NCBI GenBank assembly: GCA_905182825.1
Contig: CAJJDJ010000081.1
Coordinates: 1-10,452, forward strand
DNA: 10,452 bases
Source: Thiotrichaceae bacterium UBA7359
GTDB taxonomy: Bacteria; Pseudomonadota; Gammaproteobacteria; Eutrophobiales; Eutrophobiaceae
Direction of reading: 5' to 3'
Part shown: one piece after another, positions 1 through 5,931 of the stretch
How positions within the stretch are numbered: position 1 is the first letter of the stretch
Layout: every line of letters begins with the position of its first letter
Position numbers and translations under genes: made by a program
Notes under the pieces: model-generated
Seen by the model: only the letters and a program-made list of their open reading frames with translations
Told to the model about the DNA's origin: nothing
Databases searched by the model: none

Positions 1-495
1 GCACAAAAAGAACACTCAGAACTTGGCAAAGGGGGCCTAATAAGAAAAAAAAATGAAAGTGCTAAATCTATTGAAGTACTGGAAAAAGCAAGGCTCCTAG
101 TAAAAAAAGAGACCGAGCAAAAAGAAATTATTGCTAAAAAGAAAATGCAAGATGAAATGCTCTTAGCAACATTTAGTAATGTGGCCGACATCGAAAAAGC
201 ACGTGATGAGAGAATCTCTGCTTTGGAATCAATTATAAAATTGACTAAAACACGTAACAAAAAAATTGAAATCGATCTTAAAAGACGCATCCAAAGCGTT
301 AACGATGTAAACAAAACAGGCGCTACATACTCTGAGGCCTTGACTAAAAGTATTGCGTCTTTAAAACGTCAAATCGATAATAATAATAAATTTATGAAAG
401 AGAGATATACCGAGCAAGAAAATATTAGAAACTCACATAATATAGATATAGAACGTTTTAAGAAACTGAAAAAAAATAAATGGTTATCTGAATAA
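1..495 (+). CDS. Coiled-coil protein, C-terminal part (DUF4124-like tail)
   Basis: The frame is open from the left window edge to TAA at 493-495, giving 164 codons with the N-terminus missing. The first ATG inside (145) is internal, because the reading frame and its charged helical composition continue upstream of it. The protein is rich in Lys, Glu, Ile and Asn, with long stretches suited to coiled coil. The pattern MLLATFS, then RDERISALES, then a late EQENIR followed by IERFKKL resembles, from memory, the C-terminal region of gammaproteobacterial proteins that carry an N-terminal DUF4124 domain; those are usually exported or envelope-associated. The DUF4124 domain and any signal peptide would lie outside the window, so the family call is tentative. 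The gene is convergent with slmA, overlaps it by 12 bases, and is followed 18 bases later by an intrinsic terminator. That the frame is coding is well supported; its function is unknown. Confidence 0.75.
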   Translation, partial: AQKEHSELGKGGLIRKKNESAKSIEVLEKARLLVKKETEQKEIIAKKKMQDEMLLATFSNVADIEKARDERISALESIIKLTKTRNKKIEIDLKRRIQSVNDVNKTGATYSEALTKSIASLKRQIDNNNKFMKERYTEQENIRNSHNIDIERFKKLKKNKWLSE

Positions 496-1074
496 TCCAG
501 CTCTCAATGCAGGCCACTGAACATTCCAATATTCAGTGGGTCTTTTTGTAAATGAACTCCTCACGAACTGAGACATTTTACCTTCCGTATAAGTCAACAT
601 TTGATTGGTGGCTGCCTCCATATTATTGATCACCCTTGGACCTTGCACTAAATTAGCTTCACGTAGTATTTGTCGAAATTGCGTTTCCAACCTTTCAAAA
701 AACTGTGCCACTCGAATATGCAAACTTTGATTTTCTCCGAGCAACGCATCACCAATCAAAATACGCGTAATGCCTGGATTCTTTTCTGAAAAACCCAACA
801 TTAATTGAATGATCTTTTCGCTACGTACCATTACATCAGTTTCATTACTCAAAATTTTATTGATTATTCCAAATATAGACTTTTCTGCAAAATCGATTAG
901 CGCCTCAAACATTTTTGCCTTACTGGCAAAGTGTCTATACAAGGCGGCTTCCGAAACTCCAACGGCACTGGCAAGGCTAGCTGTTGTAATACGCAAGCCT
1001 GGACTCGTCTCCAATTCTTGAGCCAAAACCTCGAGAATCTGTTGTCGTCTGTTAGGTTTAAAATTACTAGTCAT
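484..1074 (-). CDS. slmA: Nucleoid occlusion factor SlmA (TetR-family)
   Basis: SlmA is a TetR-type protein that binds specific chromosomal sites and blocks FtsZ assembly over the nucleoid. The 196-residue product (E. coli 198) has an N-terminal helix-turn-helix at about residues 29-51 with recognition segment SEAALYRHF, followed by the ligand-type helical domain. Family signatures include GFSEKNPGITRIL (residues 94-106) and FVRSSFTKRPTEYW near the C-terminus. I chose ATG at 1074 over an upstream in-frame TTG at 1098: it gives the family length and has AAGGA (1079-1083) just ahead. It overlaps the argB end by 8 bases, so translational coupling is likely. It is the last gene of the coaBC-dut-algC-argB-slmA string. 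No minus-strand terminator is visible after it, and its 3' end overlaps the convergent coiled-coil gene. The identification is firm. Confidence 0.95.
   Translation of the reverse strand: MTSNFKPNRRQQILEVLAQELETSPGLRITTASLASAVGVSEAALYRHFASKAKMFEALIDFAEKSIFGIINKILSNETDVMVRSEKIIQLMLGFSEKNPGITRILIGDALLGENQSLHIRVAQFFERLETQFRQILREANLVQGPRVINNMEAATNQMLTYTEGKMSQFVRSSFTKRPTEYWNVQWPALRAGLFR
514..547 (+). terminator. Rho-independent terminator of the coiled-coil gene, inside slmA
   Basis: A perfect 8-bp stem (CCACTGAA at 514-521 with TTCAGTGG at 532-539) encloses a 10-base loop and is followed by GTCTTTTT (540-547). It begins 18 bases after the stop codon of the upstream plus-strand gene. The U-tract exists only on the plus strand, so it should end rightward transcription and not the slmA transcript. 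The same bases are read on the minus strand as SlmA residues about 179-187. Confidence 0.8.
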
Positions 1075-1969
1075 TATGTCCTTGTAATAAAGTACCAACG
1101 CCTACATCTGTAAGGATCTCTAACAAAACAGCATGCTCAACGCGACCATCAATAATATGTGATGATTTCACACCTTCACGCACTGCGTTTAATGCTGAAC
1201 GTATTTTAGGTAACATACCTCCATTTATGACACCTTTTTGAATCAAGCTATCAACTTCTTCGGTAGACAAGCCGGTTAAGACATTACCCTCCGCATCAAG
1301 TAATCCGGACGTATTCGTTAACATTATTAATTTTTCAGCATGTAAAACTTCTGCCATTTTACCCGCGACAAGATCTGCATTAATATTATATGATTGCCCT
1401 GTTTCATCGACGCCAATTGGTGCGATGACTGGAATAAAATCACTTTTTATTAGCAAGTCGACAACTGCTGTTTTAATACTGTCTACCTCACCAACATGAC
1501 CCATATCAATAATATCAGACGTTTCAAGTTTTGGGTTATGCTGCTTAAAGATCATTTTTTTCGCACGAATGAGTCCACCATCTTTACCACTTAATCCAAC
1601 AGCATTGCCACCATGTCGATTGATTAAGTTTACAATCTCTTTATTTACTAAGCCACCCAAAACCATTTCTACTATATCCATGGTCTCGTTATCTGTAACT
1701 CGCATGCCATCAATAAACTCTGTCTTTTTACCTAATTTTTCTAGTAACTTGCCTATTTGTGGGCCACCACCATGTACTAATACTGGATTCATACCGACGA
1801 GCTTCATCAAAACTACGTCTCGTGCGAAACTTGATTTAAGCTGATTATTAAACATCGCATTGCCGCCATATTTAATAACTATCGTTTTGCCACTAAATCG
1901 TTTTATGTATGGCAATGCCTCTGTTAAAACTTCAGCTATATAAGTCGGATTTTTATGTATTTCTGACAT
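1067..1969 (-). CDS. argB: Acetylglutamate kinase
   Basis: ArgB phosphorylates N-acetyl-L-glutamate with ATP, the second step of arginine biosynthesis in the cytoplasm. The 300-residue protein has the amino-acid-kinase fold motifs: VIKYGGNAM (residues 31-39, Lys33), the HGGGPQI loop (65-71), GMRVT (88-92) and NINAD (195-199). About 28 residues precede the first kinase strand. In this family that N-terminal helix is linked to hexamers inhibited by arginine (P. aeruginosa type), while the shorter E. coli enzyme lacks it and is not feedback inhibited. Arginine sensitivity is therefore inferred. The start is ATG at 1969, with only an A-rich leader and no clear Shine-Dalgarno. A 78-base gap separates it from algC; a TAGAAT box at 1993-1998 (minus) might be a -10 element but has a poor -35. 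Its end overlaps slmA. Confidence 0.96.
   Translation of the reverse strand: MSEIHKNPTYIAEVLTEALPYIKRFSGKTIVIKYGGNAMFNNQLKSSFARDVVLMKLVGMNPVLVHGGGPQIGKLLEKLGKKTEFIDGMRVTDNETMDIVEMVLGGLVNKEIVNLINRHGGNAVGLSGKDGGLIRAKKMIFKQHNPKLETSDIIDMGHVGEVDSIKTAVVDLLIKSDFIPVIAPIGVDETGQSYNINADLVAGKMAEVLHAEKLIMLTNTSGLLDAEGNVLTGLSTEEVDSLIQKGVINGGMLPKIRSALNAVREGVKSSHIIDGRVEHAVLLEILTDVGVGTLLQGHND
1079..1083 (-). promoter_or_regulatory. Ribosome binding site of slmA
   Basis: On the minus strand AAGGA is followed by CATA and then ATG at 1074. The four-base spacing is short but workable. The site lies inside the last codons of argB and favours the 1074 ATG over the TTG at 1098, which has no Shine-Dalgarno sequence. 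Confidence 0.6.
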
Positions 1970-2047
1970 TTTTTATTATTTAGTAAGCATTAATTCTAAA
2001 TGCCTCAGTTTTCCTCGAAGTCTTTTTATAAGAATGTACTTAACCCA

Positions 2048-3421
2048 TTAAAATGTTAATTCACCCGGAAGAATAAGTTTAATTACTGTACGAAACTCGG
2101 TCATTATTCGTTCGAGTACTACTTCATCCTCTCCTTCAAACCTCAATACAATATTGGGCGAAGTATTTGAAGGTCTCGCTAGCCCCCAGCCATCACTATA
2201 ATCAACCCGTAGTCCATCTAAGTCACAAACATCTCCCCCAGTGACAGTAATCTTTTCAATAAATGCCTTCATGAAATCAGAATGTTTATCTTCAGCCAAT
2301 GGCATTCTTAACTCAGGTGTTGATACACTATCAGGTAATTCTGCGAATAATTTTGTTGGCGCCTCATCAGTATTATTAAATATTTCAATAAATCGCGCAG
2401 CAGTATAAATCGCATCATCAAAACCATACCAACGTTCTTTAAAAAAAATGTGTCCACTCAGCTCACCTGCCAATGGAGCATCAACTTCTTTCATTTTGTT
2501 TTTTATGAAAGAGTGTCCCGTCTTCCACATCAGTGGAACACCCCCATTAGATTCAATAATGGATTTAAGATGTCGACTACATTTAACATCAAAGATAATA
2601 TTGGCACCTTGATTACGAGAAAGAACATCTTTGGCTAACAGCATAAGTTGACGATCCGGCCAAATAATATTTCCTTCACTATCAATCAAACCTAGTCGAT
2701 CACCATCACCATCAAAAGCAAAACCAACATCCGCACCTTCAGTCTTAACTTTATCAACAAGGTCCTTCAGATTCTCAGGCTGACTAGGATCAGGGTGATG
2801 ATTTGGAAACTTACCATCAATCTCACAATAAAGTTCTACAACATCGTGTCCAAGAGCATTTAATAATTGTGGAGCCAAAATGCCTGCTGCACCATTACCA
2901 CAATCAACAACAATTTTTAATGGAGGGCCTGAGTGAGCTGGAATATCTTCTGTTATTCGTCGAATATAATCAGCAGTGATGTCAACATGCCAAACATCAC
3001 CTTGACCAACAGCATAGTCAGCAGAATAAGTATGGTTCTGGATATCCTTTATTTCTTCACCACTAAGAGTATTACCATCTAACATGATTTTGAGGCCATT
3101 ATATTCTGCGGCATTATGACTCCCAGTAATCATTACGCCACTTCCTGTCTCAAGATGATATGTGGCGAAATAGAGTAACGGTGTTGGTACCATGCCTATA
3201 TCAATCACATCTCTACCCGTACTTGTGAGGCCTTTAATCAATATTTCGCATAATGCTGAACTTGATTCTCTACCATCTCTAGCAACAACAATCCTTTGTT
3301 GTCTAAGCTCATGAGCCATAGTACCAATCGCTCTCGCAATCTCATAAACAGCAGTTTCAGTTAGCGTTTCATCGACAACGCCACGGATATCATAAGCACG
3401 AAAAATTGTTGGGTCTATCAT
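2048..3421 (-). CDS. algC: Phosphomannomutase/phosphoglucomutase
   Basis: The enzyme interconverts hexose 6- and 1-phosphates (mannose and glucose), feeding GDP-mannose and UDP-glucose for LPS and exopolysaccharide. The 457-residue protein has all four alpha-D-phosphohexomutase regions: the phosphoserine loop TGSHNAAEYNG (residues 99-109, Ser101), the metal loop FDGDGDR (236-242, Asp237/239/241), the sugar-specificity loop GELSGHIFF (319-327), and the phosphate-binding loop RPSNTSPNIVLRFEG (416-430). One oddity is that the usual Pro-Pro after SHN is Ala-Ala. The ATG overlaps the dut stop as TAATG, with GAGG about 12 bases upstream, so the two are probably coupled. The order dut-algC-argB matches Pseudomonas, which supports algC over other mutase paralogues. 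Dual specificity is inferred from that match. Confidence 0.93.
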   Translation of the reverse strand: MIDPTIFRAYDIRGVVDETLTETAVYEIARAIGTMAHELRQQRIVVARDGRESSSALCEILIKGLTSTGRDVIDIGMVPTPLLYFATYHLETGSGVMITGSHNAAEYNGLKIMLDGNTLSGEEIKDIQNHTYSADYAVGQGDVWHVDITADYIRRITEDIPAHSGPPLKIVVDCGNGAAGILAPQLLNALGHDVVELYCEIDGKFPNHHPDPSQPENLKDLVDKVKTEGADVGFAFDGDGDRLGLIDSEGNIIWPDRQLMLLAKDVLSRNQGANIIFDVKCSRHLKSIIESNGGVPLMWKTGHSFIKNKMKEVDAPLAGELSGHIFFKERWYGFDDAIYTAARFIEIFNNTDEAPTKLFAELPDSVSTPELRMPLAEDKHSDFMKAFIEKITVTGGDVCDLDGLRVDYSDGWGLARPSNTSPNIVLRFEGEDEVVLERIMTEFRTVIKLILPGELTF

Positions 3422-3897
3422 TAAGTCGTTTTCCTCAAGTCTTGTGACACCCCTGTGTGACCAAAACCAGACTCACCTCTCACCGTTTCTGTAAACGAAT
3501 CAACAAATTCAAAATCTGCTTGCACCACTGGCACTATAACCATTTGCGCAACCCGATCTCCAGGTTTTATAATGTATCCTGCATCGCTTCTATTCCAACA
3601 TGAAACAAAAATCTCACCCTGATAATCTGAATCGATTAAACCTGTTAGATTACCAAGCACAATACCATGTTTATGACCAAGTCCTGACCGTGGTAACAAT
3701 ACCGCAGCATAAGAATTATCCGCAATATGAATAGCAAAACCAACGGGAATTAATACTGTTTCATCCGGTCCTATCTGCAGATCAGCATCTAGGCAAGCAC
3801 ACAGATCGAGTCCTGCTGAACCCGAGGTAGCATATTTCGGCAAAGGAAAATCATTACCTAAACGTTTATCAATGAGTTTTATTAATATTTTTTTCAT
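3421..3897 (-). CDS. dut: dUTP diphosphatase (dUTPase)
   Basis: Dut hydrolyses dUTP to dUMP and pyrophosphate, keeping uracil out of DNA and supplying dTMP synthesis. The 158-residue product shows all five motifs of the trimeric family: SAGLDL (27-32), PRSGLGHKHG (69-78), GLIDSDYQG (86-94, with Asp91 equivalent to the E. coli catalytic Asp90), GDRVAQM (113-119), and the C-terminal arm RGESGFGHTG (140-149) that closes over the substrate. I chose ATG at 3897 over TTG at 3912 because MKKI followed by the FPLPKYATSG stretch aligns with E. coli Dut from its first residue. This start overlaps the coaBC end by 29 bases. No strong Shine-Dalgarno is seen, so coupling to coaBC is likely. About nine residues extend past the last motif; nothing is recognised in them. 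Confidence 0.96.
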   Translation of the reverse strand: MKKILIKLIDKRLGNDFPLPKYATSGSAGLDLCACLDADLQIGPDETVLIPVGFAIHIADNSYAAVLLPRSGLGHKHGIVLGNLTGLIDSDYQGEIFVSCWNRSDAGYIIKPGDRVAQMVIVPVVQADFEFVDSFTETVRGESGFGHTGVSQDLRKTT

Positions 3898-5083
3898 TAT
3901 ATCGGTCAGCAATAAGAGTTATTAATATTCTAGCAAGTCTGGTTTTTGATGCTTTTTGCATCTGTTTCTTACCAGTACCCCAAAACACTGTTAAAGCATT
4001 CATCTCTGAATCAAAACCAAGACCTTGACCGACTTGATTCGCCGCAATCATATCAAGTCTTTTAGATCGCAATTTTGCTTGAGCGTTTAATTCTAGGTTC
4101 TCTGTCTCTGCGGCAAATCCTACTGTAAAAGGTGGACTATCTAGTGCAGCCACTTCTGCAAGAATATCAGGATTTTTTTTCAAACTTAGTTCGTATGTGT
4201 CACTAGATTTTTTTATTTTTTTGTAAGCAATATTCTGTAAACTGTAATCTGCGACTGCCGCCGTCGAAATAAATATATCTGTACTACTAACCTCTTGCAT
4301 TACGGCAAAATGCATTTCTGCTGTCGATATCACATTTATCAATTTAGCACGAGATGGCGCTGACAAATTGACCGGTCCAGAAATAAGAGAAACCTCCGCA
4401 CCAGCCTCAATACCAGCCATAGCGACTGCGTAACCCATCCGTCCGGAACTGTGATTGCTAATATATCTAACGGGGTCAATGGCTTCACGTGTCGGTCCCG
4501 CCGTAATCAACAACCTAGACCCACTGAGGATATTAGTTTCAAATGATTTTGCCGCAAGTGTTAATACTTCTTCCGGTTCTAGCATCCGCCCGAGACCATT
4601 CTCGCCACAAGCTTGGTCTCCTTTTGCTGGACCAATTATAATGATTCCTCTAGTTCTTAATTTCTTCAGATTTTCTTGTGTTACCGGGTTTTGCCACATT
4701 TGTTGATTCATTGCTGGAGCAAGCATTACTGGACTGCTTGTTGCTAGGCAAAGGGTACTTAAGAGATCTTCTGCAAAACCATTAGAGTATCTAGCAATAA
4801 AATTGGCACTGCTAGGGGCTATCAAGACCAAATCGGGCCACCTTGCTAACTCGATATGACTCATTGCCGATTCAGTTTCCAAATCTAACAATTTTGTATG
4901 TACAAGCTTACCTGATAAGGCCTGCATAGTTAATGGGGTTATAAATTCACAAGCATTATGTGTCATGACGACACGAACCTCTGCACCATGTTGTCGCAAT
5001 TGACGCAAAAGAATAGCCGCCTTATAAGCAGCGATACCCCCCGTGACACCTAATAAGATTCTCTTCCCAGTTAGCTGATACAT
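3869..5083 (-). CDS. coaBC: Bifunctional phosphopantothenoylcysteine decarboxylase/synthetase
   Basis: CoaBC carries out two steps of coenzyme A synthesis: the C-terminal CoaB half joins cysteine to 4'-phosphopantothenate using CTP, and the N-terminal flavin-dependent CoaC half decarboxylates the product. The 404-residue length is normal. In CoaC the sequence shows GVTGGIAAYK (12-21, flavin binding), SHIELARW with His76 (75-82), PAMNQQMW with Asn125 (123-130), and ACGENGLGRM with Cys159 (158-167). CoaB begins near residue 186 with LITAGPTREAIDPVR (192-206), then ISNHSSGRMG with Asn210, AVADY (276-280), and lysines around 288-292 at the expected site. All key catalytic residues appear present. 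ATG at 5083 has only a weak Shine-Dalgarno (TAAGAT). It is the first gene of the minus-strand string, so the promoter must lie in 5084-5480. Confidence 0.96.
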   Translation of the reverse strand: MYQLTGKRILLGVTGGIAAYKAAILLRQLRQHGAEVRVVMTHNACEFITPLTMQALSGKLVHTKLLDLETESAMSHIELARWPDLVLIAPSSANFIARYSNGFAEDLLSTLCLATSSPVMLAPAMNQQMWQNPVTQENLKKLRTRGIIIIGPAKGDQACGENGLGRMLEPEEVLTLAAKSFETNILSGSRLLITAGPTREAIDPVRYISNHSSGRMGYAVAMAGIEAGAEVSLISGPVNLSAPSRAKLINVISTAEMHFAVMQEVSSTDIFISTAAVADYSLQNIAYKKIKKSSDTYELSLKKNPDILAEVAALDSPPFTVGFAAETENLELNAQAKLRSKRLDMIAANQVGQGLGFDSEMNALTVFWGTGKKQMQKASKTRLARILITLIADRYNEKNINKTH

Positions 5084-5129
5084 ATAACGATCTTACATTA
5101 TTATTATTTCAAATGACGTACAAATTAAA

Positions 5130-5149
5130 CATAGTGGTCGCACACCATG
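5130..5149. promoter_or_regulatory. Dyad at the predicted coaBC transcription start
   Basis: CATAGTG (5130-5136) and CACCATG (5143-5149) form an inverted repeat matching at 6 of 7 positions around a 6-base centre. It covers the start predicted from the TATAAT box at 5155-5160, a position where a repressor could bind, or it could form a small hairpin in the leader. No known operator is recognised. Confidence 0.25.
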
Positions 5150-5154
5150 AAAAC

Positions 5155-5160
5155 ATTATA
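5155..5160 (-). promoter_or_regulatory. Possible -10 box of the coaBC operon promoter
   Basis: The minus strand reads a perfect TATAAT here, about 72 bases upstream of the coaBC start, predicting transcription from near 5148. No good -35 lies 16-18 bases further upstream, so the promoter would be weak or activator dependent, or this may be chance in AT-rich DNA. Confidence 0.35.
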
Positions 5161-5415
5161 ATTAAAAATCAACGACTCAGAAAAACTACTTAGTATCCTA
5201 TTGAATATTAGTGCTTTTTTTCATTTTTCCTAATAATAGGTCTAAAAAATCGATTCTAGTGACTCTCCGATGAGAACCTCTGCACAAATTGTCGGATCTG
5301 TTTTAATAAATTAATATAAAGTTGAATGGCTTAATTATTAGTGATAATTCTACTGTTTTTCCTACCGAACTTAAATTGTCAAAAAATAATTTTGTAATCA
5401 AATAGAAGCAAATGC

Positions 5416-5444
5416 TTGGATTCAGGTTTTAATACATGTACAAT
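5416..5444 (+). promoter_or_regulatory. Sigma-70-type promoter of rpmB-rpmG with GC-rich discriminator
   Basis: TTGGAT (5416-5421) and TACAAT (5439-5444) are separated by 17 bases, the ideal spacing. The -10 is followed directly by CCGCGC (5445-5450), a GC-rich block that stands out in this AT-rich gap. Such discriminators are typical of ribosomal promoters under stringent (ppGpp/DksA) control; that control is inferred. Transcription would start near 5451, leaving a leader of about 30 bases. Confidence 0.7.
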
Positions 5445-5480
5445 CCGCGCTCTTTTTTGTTGTCAATGTTGAGATAAATA

Positions 5481-5720
5481 ATGTCACGAATATGTGAAGT
5501 AACGGGCAAAACACCGATGGTCGGGAATAACGTTTCCCATGCCAATAATAGGACAAAACGTCGTTTCCTGCCAAACTTGCAGTCACGCCGATTTTGGATA
5601 GAAAGTGAAAGTCGCTGGATTAGATTACGTGTCAGCATAAAAGGCTTACGTATTATTGACAAAAAAGGCATAGAAGAAGTCCTGATTGGTATAAAAGCCC
5701 GCAAGAAAGCAGCAATCTGA
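5481..5720 (+). CDS. rpmB: 50S ribosomal protein L28
   Basis: L28 is a small structural protein of the large ribosomal subunit. The 79-residue product (E. coli 78) begins MSRICEVTGKTPMVGNN, and the HANNRTKRRFLPNLQSRRFW stretch (residues 20-39) and RVIDKKGIEEVL-type C-terminal part match bacterial L28 almost position for position. It has many Arg and Lys residues, as expected for an rRNA-binding protein. The cysteine at position 5 is of the common gammaproteobacterial form without a full zinc motif. GAGA (5471-5474) lies 6 bases before the ATG. It is followed 11 bases later by rpmG, and the pair should be cotranscribed from the promoter at 5416-5444. In many gammaproteobacteria these two genes sit next to radC and coaBC; coaBC is adjacent here. 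Confidence 0.97.
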   Translation: MSRICEVTGKTPMVGNNVSHANNRTKRRFLPNLQSRRFWIESESRWIRLRVSIKGLRIIDKKGIEEVLIGIKARKKAAI

Positions 5721-5731
5721 GGAAAATAATA

Positions 5732-5887
5732 ATGCGTGAAAAAATAAAACTCGTCTCATCAGCAGAAACTGGGCATTACTACACAACAACCAAAAACAAA
5801 CGCACGATGCCAGACAAGATAGAGATGAAAAAATACGATCCTGTTGTCCGTAAGCATGTGATGTACAAAGAAGCTAAAATTAAGTAA
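5732..5887 (+). CDS. rpmG: 50S ribosomal protein L33
   Basis: L33 is a very small component of the large ribosomal subunit near the E site. The 51-residue product begins MREKIKLVSSAETGHYYTTT and ends with VMYKEAKIK, nearly identical to E. coli and Pseudomonas L33; the 51-residue length is the Pseudomonas form, lacking the short MAKG extension of E. coli. It has no cysteines, so it is the zinc-independent type. GAGGA at 5719-5723 overlaps the rpmB stop codon and lies 8 bases before the ATG, giving a clear ribosome site and tight coupling to rpmB. No convincing terminator is visible in the 44 bases before the convergent desaturase gene. The gene is easily missed because of its size. Confidence 0.97.
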   Translation: MREKIKLVSSAETGHYYTTTKNKRTMPDKIEMKKYDPVVRKHVMYKEAKIK

Positions 5888-5931
5888 AAAAGCGCTAGTA
5901 GTCAATTTTTATACTTATGCTATTTATAAAC

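Larger units (their letters stand above)
5084..5480. other. Divergent coaBC/rpmB intergenic region, no gene seen
   Basis: This 397-base AT-rich region separates coaBC (leftward) from rpmB (rightward). I find no credible ORF with start and ribosome site, no RNA gene and no radC remnant, although radC often occupies this position in relatives. It holds an rpmB promoter at 5416-5444, a possible coaBC -10 at 5155-5160, a dyad at 5130-5149, a small palindrome (AAGCAAATGCTT, 5406-5417) touching the rpmB -35, and an A/T-flanked inverted repeat around CCTAATAATAGG (5223-5250) that lacks a U-tract for either direction. Other weak -35/-10 pairs exist, as expected at this base composition. Confidence 0.6.

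Noticed and set aside
45..53. Run of nine A bases in the coiled-coil gene as a possible frameshift site
   Set aside because: The frame is continuous on both sides without a shift, and A-runs are common in this AT-rich lysine-coding sequence.
484..1098. Longer slmA starting at TTG 1098
   Set aside because: It would need a rare start without a Shine-Dalgarno, a 32-base overlap with argB and eight extra residues absent from the family; the ATG at 1074 fits better.
3869..3912. Longer dut starting at TTG 3912
   Set aside because: The five extra residues have no counterpart in E. coli Dut, while the ATG at 3897 aligns with its first residue.
5223..5250. Inverted repeat CCTAATAATAGG flanked by T and A runs
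   Set aside because: It looks like a bidirectional terminator at first, but the stem has a bulge, is mostly A/T, and is not followed by a U-tract on either strand in the needed position; no upstream gene needs it.
5429..5704. Open frame on the minus strand opposite rpmB
   Set aside because: It is antisense to a certain L28 gene, runs through the rpmB promoter, and has no recognisable protein features; it is a shadow of the coding strand.
5888..5931. Possible terminator between rpmG and the convergent desaturase gene
   Set aside because: An A-run and a T-run flank GCGCTAG, but the only pairing is a weak A/U stem with a loop of over 20 bases. I could not draw a stable hairpin with a U-tract in either direction.
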